Shown here: positions 10,099 through 18,775 of the stretch, one piece after another | Position numbering within the stretch: position 1 is the stretch's first letter | Layout: the number at the start of each line of letters is the position of its first letter | Notes under the pieces: generated by a model | Database searches by the model: none | What the model was told of the DNA's origin: nothing | What the model saw: only the letters and a program-made list of their open reading frames with translations | NCBI GenBank assembly: GCA_963765135.1 | Contig: CAVXUX010000003.1 | Location: 186,001-250,000 of the forward strand | Direction of reading: 5' to 3' | From: JACVRW01 sp963765135 | GTDB taxonomy: Bacteria; Actinomycetota; Thermoleophilia; Solirubrobacterales; Thermoleophilaceae | Length of the DNA stretch: 64,000 bases | Made by a program: the position numbers and the translations under genes

Positions 10099-10151
10099 CC
10101 AATCAGAAGCGATTCCGATTCGTAACCATAATTCAGTAGCATTGCTTCACA
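10099..10151. promoter_or_regulatory. Divergent promoter region, EamA exporter / LysR
   Basis: The 53-bp gap is clearly richer in A and T than its surroundings, as expected of back-to-back promoters. A 5-bp inverted repeat, CATTG-N5-CAATG, covers the last bases before the LysR gene and includes its start codon (10140-10154). This fits the T-N11-A layout of LysR binding sites and would suit autoregulation. Assignment rests on position and symmetry only. Confidence 0.4.
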
Positions 10152-11070
10152 ATGCTCGAGCTCCGACGTCTGCGTCTGCTGCGCGAGCTGCACGAGCGCG
10201 GCACGATCGCCGCGGTCGCCGACGCCCTCCAGTTCACGCCCTCGGCTGTCTCGCAGCAGCTCGCGATGCTGGAGCGGGAGGCGGGTGTGCCCCTGCTGGA
10301 GCGCGTGGGGCGCGGCGTGCGCCTCACCGACCCGGCGCTCGTCCTGGTCGACCACGCCGACGCCCTGCTCGAGCGCGCCGCGCTCGCCGAGGCCGACCTG
10401 GCCGCGGCCGCGGGCAGCGTGGCGGGGCGGGGGCGGATCGCCGGGTTCGAGTCGGTCGCGCTGTGGATCGCGCTGCCCGCGATGGGGCGGCTCGCGCGTG
10501 AGGCGCCGCGGCTGCGCTGCGAGTTGGTCGCCGGCGAGCCAGAGGAGACCCTGCCCGCCCTGGCCCTGGGCGACGTGGACCTGGTCCTCGGCGACGAGTG
10601 GCGCCACAACCCGGTGCGGCTGCCCGAGGGCGTGCGGCGCCATGACCTGTTCGACGATCCGATCTACCTGGTCCTGCCAAGCCGCCATCCGTTGGTGCGC
10701 CGTTACCCGACCTCCGTGCCGCTCGGCGAGCTTGCCGAAGCGGCCTGGACGCACCGGACCCGCGGGCATGGGCTGGGACGAGATGACGCGGCGCACCTGT
10801 CGCGAGCTGGGCGGCTTCGAGCCCGACGTGCGCCACCGCACCAACGACCCGACCGTGTGCGTCGCGGTCGCTGCCCGCGGGCTCGGCGTGGCGATGCTGC
10901 CCGACCTGGCGCTGCGCGAACACCGCGCCGGCGTGGCCCTGCGCGCGATCGCCGAACACCCGGTCAGCCGCTCGATCTTCGCCGCCACGCGAGCGGCCGA
11001 CGCCGCGCGCCCGTCGACGCAGGCGCTGCTCGCCGCGGTGCGGGACGCCGCGGACGAGGTGAGCGGCTAG
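10152..11070 (+). CDS. LysR-family transcriptional regulator (frame broken)
   Basis: About 305 residues after repair. The N-terminal winged helix is clear: RLRLLRELHERGTIAAVADAL then FTPSAVSQQLAMLE (recognition helix, residues 28-41). The substrate-binding domain follows and ends VAARGLGVAMLPDLALRE, typical of LysR effector domains. An extra base near 10769, between codons for THRTRG and MGWDEM, breaks the frame. It is divergent from the EamA exporter, which is its probable target. Its stop overlaps the convergent oxidoreductase gene by 4 bp. Confidence 0.88.
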
Positions 11071-11909
11071 GCGGCCGCCGCGCCGACCCGGTCGGGCGCG
11101 TTGCTCTCCACGAACGCGGCCACCTCGTCGACCGACAGGCCCGGCGGCGGGATCACGATCAGCCGATCGACGCCGAGCTCGGCGTAGGCGGCCACGGTCT
11201 CCGGGTCGAGCCGGCGCGAGGGCGAGACCGACACGTGCAGCGGCCGCTCCCGCACGGCCCGCTGCAGCGACTCGCGGTGCTGCGCCATCGCCCGCAGGCC
11301 GACGAGGAACCCGTACCAGCCGTCGGCGTAGCGGGCCGCGCGCCGGAAGGCGGCGTCGGTGTGGCCGCCGACCACGATCGGCAGCGGGCGCTGCACGGGG
11401 CGCGGATGGGCGTCCACGCCCTCGAAGTCGACGTACTCGCCGTGGTGAGCGGGGGCATCGTCCTCCCAGAGGCTGCGCATTGCCGCGAGGTACTCGTCGG
11501 CGCGCGCCCCGCGCGCCTGCATCGGCACCCCGATCGCGGTCATCTCCGGCTCCAGGTAGCCCACCCCGATGCCCAGGATCAGCCGCCCGCCGGAGAGCAC
11601 GTCCAGGCTGGCGGCCTGCTTGGCGAGCACCAGCGGGTTGCGCTGGGGGAGGACGATCAGGCCGGTGCCGAGCAGGATCCGCTCGGTGTGGCCGGCGAGG
11701 TGGGCGAGCGCGATGAGCGGGTCGAGGATCGGCTCGTCGGGCTCCATCGGCGACGGCTCCACGCGCGGGCTGGGGACCACCACGTGCTCGCCGGCCCAGA
11801 GCGAGTCGTAGCCGAGCGACTCCGCCAGCGTCGCGATCCGCGCGGCCGCTTGCGGATCGCAGAGCGCGTGCGAGTTGATCGCGAACAGGCCGATCGTGAC
11901 GTTCGACAC
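11067..11909 (-). CDS. LLM-class (F420-dependent type) oxidoreductase
   Basis: Luciferase-like monooxygenase fold protein of 280 residues. Diagnostic segments are ESLGYDSLWAGEHVVVP, RILLGTGLIVLPQRNP, LSGGRLILGIGVGYLEPE, and PLPIVVGGHTDAAFRRAARYADGW. This pattern is that of actinobacterial F420-dependent family proteins, which oxidise or reduce small organic substrates with coenzyme F420; F420 rather than FMN use is inferred. The start is taken as GTG at 11909 (VSNVTIGLFAIN), which places the first beta strand correctly. The substrate is unknown. Confidence 0.85.
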   Translation of the reverse strand: MSNVTIGLFAINSHALCDPQAAARIATLAESLGYDSLWAGEHVVVPSPRVEPSPMEPDEPILDPLIALAHLAGHTERILLGTGLIVLPQRNPLVLAKQAASLDVLSGGRLILGIGVGYLEPEMTAIGVPMQARGARADEYLAAMRSLWEDDAPAHHGEYVDFEGVDAHPRPVQRPLPIVVGGHTDAAFRRAARYADGWYGFLVGLRAMAQHRESLQRAVRERPLHVSVSPSRRLDPETVAAYAELGVDRLIVIPPPGLSVDEVAAFVESNAPDRVGAAAA

Positions 11910-11946
11910 GGCGGCAATCGTACGCACGGCTGACACCCTTCCACCG

Positions 11947-13329
11947 GTGTTTCGCCGTGCCCGCCTGTTCGTGCTCGTCTTCGTGGTCGCCGCCGGAGCG
12001 GCGCTGGCCGGCCTCGCCTTCACGGGAGAGGACGACCCGCCCACCTTCGGTCCCGTCACCCTCGGCCCGGATGAGCCGGACCCGTTCGCCTTCCAGGACG
12101 GCCGCGAGGATGAGTTCGTCGACCGCGCCACGGCCGGCCACAGCCACGTGCTCTACGCCAAGAGCCCGGGCGGCGCGGTGGCCACCGCGCGCCGGGTCGA
12201 GCGCTTGCGCCCGCGCATCGAGGCCGCCGCCGGCGACGAGCTCGACCCGGACCTGCTCGAAGCGATCGTGTTCCTCGAGAGCGCGGGCAACCCGGCGGCG
12301 CGCGCGAGCGACGACCTAGAGGGCGCGGTCGGGCTGACCCAGATCCTGGCCGGTACCGCCACGAGCCTGCTCGGCATGCGGGTGGACGTGGCCGCCAGCG
12401 AGCGGCTGACGCGGCGGATGCAGCGCCGCGGGCCGACGGCGCGGCTGCTGCGCAAGCGTCGCCAGGTCGACGAGCGCTTCGATCCGGACAAGGCGCTGGC
12501 GGGCGCGGTGCGCTACCTGAAGCTCGCTCGGGATCGCTTCAGGCGCGAGGACCTAGCGGTGGTCTCGTACCACATGGGCATGGGCAACCTCGAGAACGTC
12601 CTCGACGCCTACGGCGACGACGAGGCGAGCTGGGCGCGCGTCTACTTCGACGCGACGCCTCGCAACCACCCGCGCGCCTACCAGCTGCTCTCCGGCTTCG
12701 GCGACGACTCCGCGAGCTACCTCTGGCGCGTCTACGCGGCGCGGGAGATCATGCGCCTCTACCGCGCGGACCGCGCCGGGCTGCGCCGCCGCGCGGCGCT
12801 GCAGACGGCCAAGGGCTCCGCCGAGGAGGTGCTCCACCCGAGCCCGCGGACGAAGGTCTACGAGACGCCCGACCAGCTCGAGGACGGCTACCGCGCGGGC
12901 GAGCTGCGGCCGTTCGAGGGCATCCGCGGGATGCGGCTCGACCGCCAGAACGGCGAGCTGGCCGCGCGTCTCGATGCCGATCGGGATCTCTACCGCGGGC
13001 TGCGGCCTGAGGCGTACGAGCTCGCCGTCTACCTCGCCGCGGGGGTGCGCAGCGTGTCGGGGACGCAGGCGTCGCTGGACGTGACGAGCACCGTGCGCGA
13101 CCTCGAATACCAGCGCCTGCTGGTGCGCGACAACCCGTTCGCCACGCGCGAGTACTCGCTGCACACCACCGGGTTCGCCTTCGACGTGCGCCGCGACTAC
13201 GCGAGCCGGGCTCAGGCGGTGGCGTTCCAGTACATGCTCGACCGCCTCCAATCGCTCAACCTGATCGCCTGGGTGCGCGAGCCGGGCGCGATCCACATCA
13301 CGGCGTCGGGCGAGGACGTGCTTCAGTAG
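11947..13329 (+). CDS. Lytic transglycosylase (SLT) with C-terminal M15/DUF5715-like domain
   Basis: Exported cell-wall protein of about 460 residues. GTG at 11947 starts a basic stretch (FRRARLF) and a hydrophobic signal segment up to about residue 25. The SLT domain shows the catalytic Glu in FLESAGNPAA near residue 103, then GAVGLTQILAGTA and VVSYHMGMGNLENVLDAYG. A helical middle region follows. The C-terminus has EYSLHTTGFAFDV, the Ser-x-His...Asp pattern of the D-alanyl-D-alanine peptidase fold, and ends with an IHITASG strand. So it may cut glycan and peptide parts of peptidoglycan. Confidence 0.78.
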   Translation: MFRRARLFVLVFVVAAGAALAGLAFTGEDDPPTFGPVTLGPDEPDPFAFQDGREDEFVDRATAGHSHVLYAKSPGGAVATARRVERLRPRIEAAAGDELDPDLLEAIVFLESAGNPAARASDDLEGAVGLTQILAGTATSLLGMRVDVAASERLTRRMQRRGPTARLLRKRRQVDERFDPDKALAGAVRYLKLARDRFRREDLAVVSYHMGMGNLENVLDAYGDDEASWARVYFDATPRNHPRAYQLLSGFGDDSASYLWRVYAAREIMRLYRADRAGLRRRAALQTAKGSAEEVLHPSPRTKVYETPDQLEDGYRAGELRPFEGIRGMRLDRQNGELAARLDADRDLYRGLRPEAYELAVYLAAGVRSVSGTQASLDVTSTVRDLEYQRLLVRDNPFATREYSLHTTGFAFDVRRDYASRAQAVAFQYMLDRLQSLNLIAWVREPGAIHITASGEDVLQ

Positions 13330-14226
13330 ACCGATTCGAGCTGCTGCCAGGCGTCCCAGTCGTGGCCCGGCACGATCGTCGCCTCGGGCGTCTCCGTGGC
13401 GTACTGGCGGATCTCGCGCAGCGAGCGCCGGAACAGGTGCTCGTCCTCGATGCGATAGGGCAGGTGCATGTCGTCGAGCGTGCGACGCAGGTAGATCGCG
13501 TCGGCGGCCACCAGCACCTCGCCGCGGGCGGTGCGCAGCACCACCGACATGTGGCCGAGCGAGTGGCCGGGCGTGTAGACGGCGCGCACGCTGCCGTCCC
13601 CGAACACGTCGAACGAGCGGGCGAAGCCGGAGAAGGACTGCGCGTCGGGACCTTCGAAATCGAGCAGCCGGTAGTCGAAGCCGTGGTCGAACTGGCGCTT
13701 GACGTAGCCGTGGAACTGGCCTTGCGTCGACGCGGCCGCCCACTCGGCCGAGCTGACCAGGAACGTCGAGTCGGGGAACTCGGAGATCGCGCTGGCGTGG
13801 TCGAAGTGGAGGTGGGTCATCAGCACGACCTTCACCTCCGACGGCGAGATTCCGCGCTCGCGAAGCTGCGCCGCGGCGGCCTGCTCGGGCTTCATCTGGA
13901 TGCCTTTGAACGTGAACCGGGAGAGCCGGCCGAGGTTCGCCTGCGGCTTGGCGGCAACCGAGGGGTGGAAGCCGGTGTCGATCAGGATCGGCCCGGCGCC
14001 GGGGTGCTCGACGAGGAAGGCCGGCACGGGTACGTCGAGCCAGTCCTCCCTCTTGACACCGAGTCCGAAGGCGCGCCGCCAGGCGAGGCGCCCCTCCGTC
14101 GCGCAGGAACCACGCCTCCGGACCGATCAGCTGACCGGTCAGCAGCGGGTGCAGCTTGACGCGAGCGCCCTCGCGGCCGCCGGCGAGCGGCAGCTCAGCT
14201 GGCCGGGGCTCGGCTGCGGTGGCCAT
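13323..14226 (-). CDS. Metallo-beta-lactamase-fold hydrolase, lactonase-like (frame broken)
   Basis: About 300 residues. The zinc motif HxHxDH is seen as THLHFDHAS. Further metal ligands lie in YTPGHSLGHMSVV, ADAIY and IVPGHDWDAW. The arrangement resembles quorum-quenching AHL lactonases and related hydrolases. The protein starts at ATG 14226 (MATAAEPRPAEL). An extra base near 14095, between FLRD and EGRLAWRRAFG, breaks the frame. Its start lies inside the end of the PadR gene (32-bp overlap), so the two are co-transcribed. The natural substrate is not evident. Confidence 0.83.
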
Positions 14227-14737
14227 CTGGCGAGACCATAACCGCCTCCCACCAGGCGATCTGGTTGCGCTCGGCGTCGATGCCGGCGTCGAGGGCCAGC
14301 CGCGGGCCGGCGGGCACGTCGTCGGGCATCGTGTCGCGGATCTGCTCGTACTCGGCCAGCTTGCGTCGGTGCGCGTCGATCTGGAGCGGCGCGAGGACGG
14401 TCGGATCGGCCCCGAAGAAGAGCTTCAGCAGGGCGGGGGCGCGCAGCTCGAAGATCGCGTCGGTCGGCTCGGCGCGCCACTCCTCGAGCGCCTCGCGACC
14501 CTTGTCGGTGATCGCGTATAGCTTGCGCCGGCGCCCGCCGTGCTCGCGCTGCTCGGTCAGGTACCCGGCCTTGGCCAGCCGCTCGGGCTCGGTATAGAGC
14601 TGCGCGTGCTGGAGCGTCCAGAAGTTGCCGACCGACTCGGCAACCAGCTGCTTGAGCCGGTAGGGGGTGCTCTCGCCGGCCCAATTGAGGAAGCCGAGCA
14701 CGATGAAGGAGATCGGGTTGAGACGCGGCTCTTGCAT
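14195..14737 (-). CDS. PadR-family transcriptional regulator
   Basis: Regulator of 180 residues. The N-terminal winged helix is seen in SFIVLGFLNWAGESTPYRLKQLV and WTLQHAQLYTEPERLAKAGYL, with the wing GGRRRKLYAITDKGREAL. The C-terminal half is a helical dimerisation domain as in PadR subfamily 2. It is divergent from the carotenoid oxygenase gene across 30 bp and upstream of the metallo-hydrolase, so either or both are likely targets. Confidence 0.9.
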   Translation of the reverse strand: MQEPRLNPISFIVLGFLNWAGESTPYRLKQLVAESVGNFWTLQHAQLYTEPERLAKAGYLTEQREHGGRRRKLYAITDKGREALEEWRAEPTDAIFELRAPALLKLFFGADPTVLAPLQIDAHRRKLAEYEQIRDTMPDDVPAGPRLALDAGIDAERNQIAWWEAVMVSPDGHRSRAPAS

Positions 14738-14767
14738 TAGTCCAATCTAGACGGTACATTCTCGACC

Positions 14768-16186
14768 ATGGCTACCGCAATGTCGCAGACTTCGAAGACG
14801 GACCACCGACTCGGCTTCACCAGCCTCGAGGAGGAGACCGCGGTCGACAGCCTGCCGGTGACCGGTCAGCTGCCGAGCTGGCTGAGCGGCGCCCTGGTGC
14901 GCGTGACGCCGGCCAAGCTCGAGGTGGGCGAGCGGCGCCTCGACCACTGGTTCGACGGCCTCGCGATGCTGAACCGCTTCGGGATCGCGGACGGGCGCGT
15001 GTCCTACAAGAGCCGCTTCATCGACAGCATGGCCTACCGGGATGCGCAGGAGGGCGAGTGGAGTCGGCGCGGCTTTGCCACCGACCCGTGCCGGTCGCTG
15101 TTCAAGCGCGTGCAGTCGATCTTCTCGCCGAACCTGACCGACAACCCGAACGTGAACCTGAGCCGCATCGGCGAGCGCTACATCGCGATGACCGAGACGC
15201 CGATGCCGATCGAGTTCGACCCCGAGACGCTCGAGACGGTCGGGCAGCTCGAGTACGCCGACAAGCTCAAGGCGCACGCGACCACGGCCCACCCGCACCA
15301 CGACCCCGAGCGCAACGAGCTCCTCAACTACCACGCGTTCTTCTCGCGGGTGAGCAAGTACGTCCTCTACGGCGTGCCCGCCGAGTCGCCGCGGCGCCGC
15401 GTGATCGCGGAGCTGCCGGTGAAGGAGCCGTCCTACATGCACGCGTTCGGCATGAGCGCGCGTCACCTGATCCTCACCGAGTACCCGCTGCGGGCGAACC
15501 CGCTGAAGATGGCGTTCTCGGGCAAGCCGTTCATCCAGAACTATGTGTGGCGGCCGCAGGAGGGCACGAAGTTCCAGGTGGTCGATCGCGAGACCGGAGC
15601 GGTGCGCACCTACGAGACGGAGGCCTTCTTCTGCTTCCACCACGTGAACGCGTTCGAGCGCGCGGACGGGAGCGAGCTGGTGGTGGACCTGATCGCCTAC
15701 GACGACCCGTCGATCATCGACGCGCTCTACCTGGACGCCGACGGCCCCCGCGGGCCGGTCCCGTCGACGGAGCTGCGCCGCTACGTGATCGACCTCGAGG
15801 GCGGCGGCGTGACCTACGAGAAGCTGGCCGAGGACGTCGAGCTGCCGCGGATCGACTACGGGCGCCACAACACGCGGCCGTACAGGTACGTGTACTGCTC
15901 GCGCAGCGTGGAGGGATGGTTCGACCAGCTCGTGAAGGTCGACGTCGGAGGCGGCGCCGAGAGGATCTGGTCAGCGCCCGGCTGCTACGCGGGCGAGCCG
16001 ATCTTCGTGCGCGAGCCGGGCACCGACGACGAGGACGCCGGCGTGGTGCTGTCGGTGGTGCTCGACGCGAACGCGGGCCGCTCGTTCCTGCTGGTCCTGG
16101 ACGCCCGCAGCTTCGAGGAGCTGGCCCGAGCCGAGGCGCCGCACCACATCCCATTCGGGTTCCACGGGCAGTTCCTGCGGGCGTAA
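14768..16186 (+). CDS. Carotenoid cleavage oxygenase family protein
   Basis: Non-heme iron dioxygenase of 472 residues (RPE65/CCD family) that splits double bonds of carotenoids or related polyenes and phenylpropanoids. The seven-blade propeller's iron-binding histidines lie in THAHP-like ATTAHPHHDPE (near 175), YMHAFGMS (near 225), FFCFHHVNAF (near 295) and FGFHGQF at the C-terminus. Start ATG at 14768. No carotenoid biosynthesis genes are in the window, so the substrate is open. It is divergent from a PadR regulator and followed by a terminator-like hairpin. Confidence 0.9.
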   Translation: MATAMSQTSKTDHRLGFTSLEEETAVDSLPVTGQLPSWLSGALVRVTPAKLEVGERRLDHWFDGLAMLNRFGIADGRVSYKSRFIDSMAYRDAQEGEWSRRGFATDPCRSLFKRVQSIFSPNLTDNPNVNLSRIGERYIAMTETPMPIEFDPETLETVGQLEYADKLKAHATTAHPHHDPERNELLNYHAFFSRVSKYVLYGVPAESPRRRVIAELPVKEPSYMHAFGMSARHLILTEYPLRANPLKMAFSGKPFIQNYVWRPQEGTKFQVVDRETGAVRTYETEAFFCFHHVNAFERADGSELVVDLIAYDDPSIIDALYLDADGPRGPVPSTELRRYVIDLEGGGVTYEKLAEDVELPRIDYGRHNTRPYRYVYCSRSVEGWFDQLVKVDVGGGAERIWSAPGCYAGEPIFVREPGTDDEDAGVVLSVVLDANAGRSFLLVLDARSFEELARAEAPHHIPFGFHGQFLRA

Positions 16187-16198
16187 CCCCCTGGGTCG

Positions 16199-16236
16199 CG
16201 GGGTCCCGGAAGATCCGTCGCGCTTCCGGACCCCCG
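16199..16236 (+). terminator. Terminator-like hairpin after the carotenoid oxygenase
   Basis: An imperfect inverted repeat, GGGTCCCGGAAG (16201-16212) against CTTCCGGACCC (16223-16233), with one bulged base and a 10-nt loop. It starts 15 bp past the stop codon. There is no T-tract, as is usual at this GC content. Confidence 0.5.
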
Positions 16237-16331
16237 GACGCCGCGCGGCAGGTGCCTGTGACCCCTTACCGCTGCCGTTTACGCCCGACCCGCGCAGCGG
16301 CCGCCACGGCCTGCGGGTAGGCTTCCGCGCC

Positions 16332-16829
16332 ATGCCGTCCGAACGCTTCGTAGAGGCTCTCAACGACCAGATCGGCAAGGAGTTCAACGCCGCGCACCAG
16401 TACACCGCCGTGGCGGCCTTCTACGACCGGCTCACCTTCCCCCGCCTCGCCAAGTTCTTCTTCGATCAGGCCGAGGAGGAGCGCGGGCACGCCATGAAGA
16501 TGGTCAACTACCTGCGCGACACCGGCTCCGAGCTGCATCTGGGCGAGGTCTCCGCTCCGAAGACCGAGTTCACCGACCACGTCCAGCCGATCAAGATCGC
16601 GCTCGAGCAGGAGAAGAAGGTGACCGTCTCGATCTCCGCGATCTTCGAGATCGCCCGCGAGACCAACGACTACGCCAGCGAGAGCTTCATGCAGTGGTTC
16701 GTGGACGAGCAGGTCGAGGAGGAGTCCACGATGGACGCGCTCCTGCAGGTCGCCGAGCGGGTGCGCGACTACCCGATGATGCTCGAGGAGTTCCTCGCGC
16801 GCGACGGCGGCGAGCTGGGCGGGGCCTAG
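16332..16829 (+). CDS. Ferritin
   Basis: Non-heme ferritin of 165 residues that stores iron in a 24-mer cage. The ferroxidase ligands are visible as NDQIGKEFNAAHQY (Glu near 17), DQAEEERGHAMKM (Glu and His near 50-55) and EIARETNDYASESFMQWFVDEQVEEE. The four-helix pattern and length match bacterial ferritins. ATG at 16332 follows a 145-bp gap with a hairpin at its left side. Iron-responsive sites were not identified. Confidence 0.95.
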   Translation: MPSERFVEALNDQIGKEFNAAHQYTAVAAFYDRLTFPRLAKFFFDQAEEERGHAMKMVNYLRDTGSELHLGEVSAPKTEFTDHVQPIKIALEQEKKVTVSISAIFEIARETNDYASESFMQWFVDEQVEEESTMDALLQVAERVRDYPMMLEEFLARDGGELGGA

Positions 16830-17023
16830 ACCGGAGCGCCGACCCGCTCTTCGTACGAGCGGCGCAGCAGCGGCTCGTACTTGTGCAGGCTGAGCGGGAC
16901 GCCGCGCAGGTGCTCGGGGAGGTCGGGCTCGACGGGGATGCCGAGGGCGCGCAGGAGGTCGTTGTCGGCGATCTTGCGGGCCGGGCAGTCACGGCAGCGC
17001 GGTGTCGAGCGGCAGCACTTCAT
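16826..17023 (-). CDS. Small Cys-rich conserved protein of unknown function
   Basis: A 65-residue protein starting MKCCRSTPRCRDCPARK, with four cysteines spaced CC-x5-C-x2-C that could bind a metal or an Fe-S cluster. The remainder (EPDLPEHLRGVPLSLHKYEPLLRRSYEE) is amphipathic. Similar short proteins occur widely in actinobacteria, but I know no function. It is convergent with ferritin, overlapping its end by 4 bp, and divergent from the SDR gene. Confidence 0.6.
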   Translation of the reverse strand: MKCCRSTPRCRDCPARKIADNDLLRALGIPVEPDLPEHLRGVPLSLHKYEPLLRRSYEERVGAPV

Positions 17024-17092
17024 CGACGCGGCGCACGCTAGCAGGTTTCTTAGGGTCGCCTAAGACAGGCCAGACGTTACGCTGGCCCGCCG

Positions 17093-17932
17093 ATGCCCTC
17101 GAAGCTCTTCCAACCCGGCCTGCTCGACGGTCAGGTGGCGATCGTGAGCGGCGGAGGCTCGGGGCTGGGCCGCGCCAGCGCGCTCGAGTTGGCGGCCCTC
17201 GGCGCCACCGTGGTCGTCTGCGGCCGGCGCGAGGAGCCGCTCGACGAGACCGCGGCGCAGGCGGACGGCGGCCGCGTCGAGGCGCGCGTCTGCGACATCC
17301 GCGAGGAGGACCAGGTCGACGCGCTCGTGGACGCCGTCCTCGAGCGCCACGGGCAGATCGACCTGCTCGTCAACAACGCCGGCGGTCAGTACATGACCCC
17401 GGCGGAGGACATCACGCCGAAGGGCTTCCGCACGGTCATGCGCCTGAACGTGGAAGGGACCTGGCTGATGACCCACACGGTCGCCACCAAGGCGATGATG
17501 GATGGCCGCGGCGGCAAGATCGTCAACGTCACCCTCTCGCCGCACCACGGGCTGCCCGGCATGGCGCACTCGTCGGCGGCGCGGGCCGCCGTCGAGAACC
17601 TCACGCGCGTGCTCTCGATCGAGTGGGCTCGCTTCGGGATCAGGCTGACCGCGCTGGCCGCCGGCCACTTCGCCACCGAGACGCTCATGACCAAGTACCC
17701 GAAGCAGGTGGTGGAGGGCGTGGCCGGGACGGTTCCGCTCGGGCGGCTCGGGACCGAGGAGGAGTTCGCCTGGCTGGTGGCCTACCTCGCCAGCCCGGCC
17801 GGCGACTACCTCTCCGGCGCGATCCTCACCATCGACGGCGCGCGCGACAACTGGTTCGGGGCCTGGCCGCCGGGCCGGCTGACCGACGATGCCGGCAAGC
17901 CGCTCGCGGAGGAGCGCAAGCCCAAGCCATGA
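17093..17932 (+). CDS. SDR-family oxidoreductase, trans-2-enoyl-CoA reductase-like
   Basis: NAD(P)-dependent dehydrogenase of 279 residues with an intact Rossmann motif (VSGGGSGLGRAS, residues 21-32), CDIREED and LLVNNAGGQY. The usual YxxxK is not present: the corresponding stretch reads HSSAARAAVENLTRVLSIEWA. This matches the peroxisomal trans-2-enoyl-CoA reductase-like branch, where Tyr is absent at this site, with Arg in place of Lys. A fatty-acyl substrate is therefore plausible. Its stop overlaps the start of the GNAT gene as ATGA. Confidence 0.83.
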   Translation: MPSKLFQPGLLDGQVAIVSGGGSGLGRASALELAALGATVVVCGRREEPLDETAAQADGGRVEARVCDIREEDQVDALVDAVLERHGQIDLLVNNAGGQYMTPAEDITPKGFRTVMRLNVEGTWLMTHTVATKAMMDGRGGKIVNVTLSPHHGLPGMAHSSAARAAVENLTRVLSIEWARFGIRLTALAAGHFATETLMTKYPKQVVEGVAGTVPLGRLGTEEEFAWLVAYLASPAGDYLSGAILTIDGARDNWFGAWPPGRLTDDAGKPLAEERKPKP

Positions 17933-18456
17933 ACGTCCCCGAGCTGCGTACCGAGCGACTCCTGATGCGCGGCTTCCGCGACGACGACCTCGACGCCTTG
18001 GCCGAGATCTCGGCCGACGCCGAGGTGACGCGCTGGGTCGGCGACCCGGATGGCCTGTCGCGCGAGGAGGCCTGGCGCCGGATGGCGTACTTCGTAGGCC
18101 ACTGGGAGCTGCGCGGGTTCGGGCAGTGGGCGCTGTTCGAGCAGGCCACGGGGCAGCTGGTCGGGCGCGCCGGGCTGCTGCAGCCGGAGGGCTGGCCCGG
18201 GCTCGAGGTGGGCTGGCTGGTCGGGCGCTCGTTCTGGGGACGCGGGTACGCGCCCGAGGCCGGCCGTGCTTCGATGGAGTGGGCCCACGACGCGCTCGGC
18301 GCCGAACACATCATCAGCCTGATCGAGGACGCCAACCACCGCTCGGCCCGCGTGGCCGAGAAGCTCGGGATGACCGTCGAGGGGCGCACCCGGATCGTCG
18401 ACGGGAAGTTCGAGGTGCGCATCTTTGGCACCGATTTGGGTAGCCCGGACTCATGA
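17929..18456 (+). CDS. GNAT-family N-acetyltransferase (RimJ/RimL type)
   Basis: Acetyl-CoA-dependent acetyltransferase of 175 residues. It begins LRTERLLMRGFRDDDLDALAEI, typical of the RimJ/RimL group. The acetyl-CoA binding region follows VGWLVGRSFWGRGYAPEA, with the Q/RxxGxG/A-type GRGYA. NHRSARVAEKLGM is the conserved C-terminal helix. It is translationally coupled to the SDR (ATGA) and overlaps the next gene by 4 bp. The substrate is unknown. Confidence 0.87.
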   Translation: MNVPELRTERLLMRGFRDDDLDALAEISADAEVTRWVGDPDGLSREEAWRRMAYFVGHWELRGFGQWALFEQATGQLVGRAGLLQPEGWPGLEVGWLVGRSFWGRGYAPEAGRASMEWAHDALGAEHIISLIEDANHRSARVAEKLGMTVEGRTRIVDGKFEVRIFGTDLGSPDS

Positions 18457-18775
18457 TCGACGAGCGTCCTGAAGACGACCCGCTGGTGAGCGACGAGGAG
18501 CGCGCCGCCGCGGCCGAAGCCGCGGGCATCGGCGGGCGGCGGCCCGACTACGACGTCGACGACGACTCCGACGAGGCCAGCCGCCCGCTCGAGGAAGCGG
18601 GCGAGGGAGAGTCGGAGGGCTTCGAGCTGCGCCGAGCACGACCTGATCGAGGAGGCGTCGCACGGCGAGGAGGGGCGCTCCCCCGAGCTCGACGCGTTCG
18701 ACGCCGAGGTCGAGTCGCGACGACGCGGACTCGGTCTACGGCGAGGCCGACGAGGCCGAGCCGCCCGACGGCTAG
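18453..18775 (+). CDS. DUF5709-like acidic protein (frame broken twice)
   Basis: Acidic, low-complexity protein of about 106 residues found in actinobacteria; function unknown. It starts MIDERPEDDPLVSDEE. Two extra bases break the frame: one near 18632 (after EGFEL, before AEHDLIEEASHG) and one near 18718 (after AEVES, before DDADSVYGE). With both removed it ends EAEPPDG at TAG 18773-18775, which shares its CTAG with the stop of the convergent Lrp gene. The core pattern DLIEEASHG and the ending VYGEADE match my memory of DUF5709. Confidence 0.65.

Noticed and set aside
12415..12435. GGATG as an obligate insertion site
   Set aside because: An uninterrupted CGGATG occurs here in the intact transglycosylase gene, so the context alone does not cause a break.
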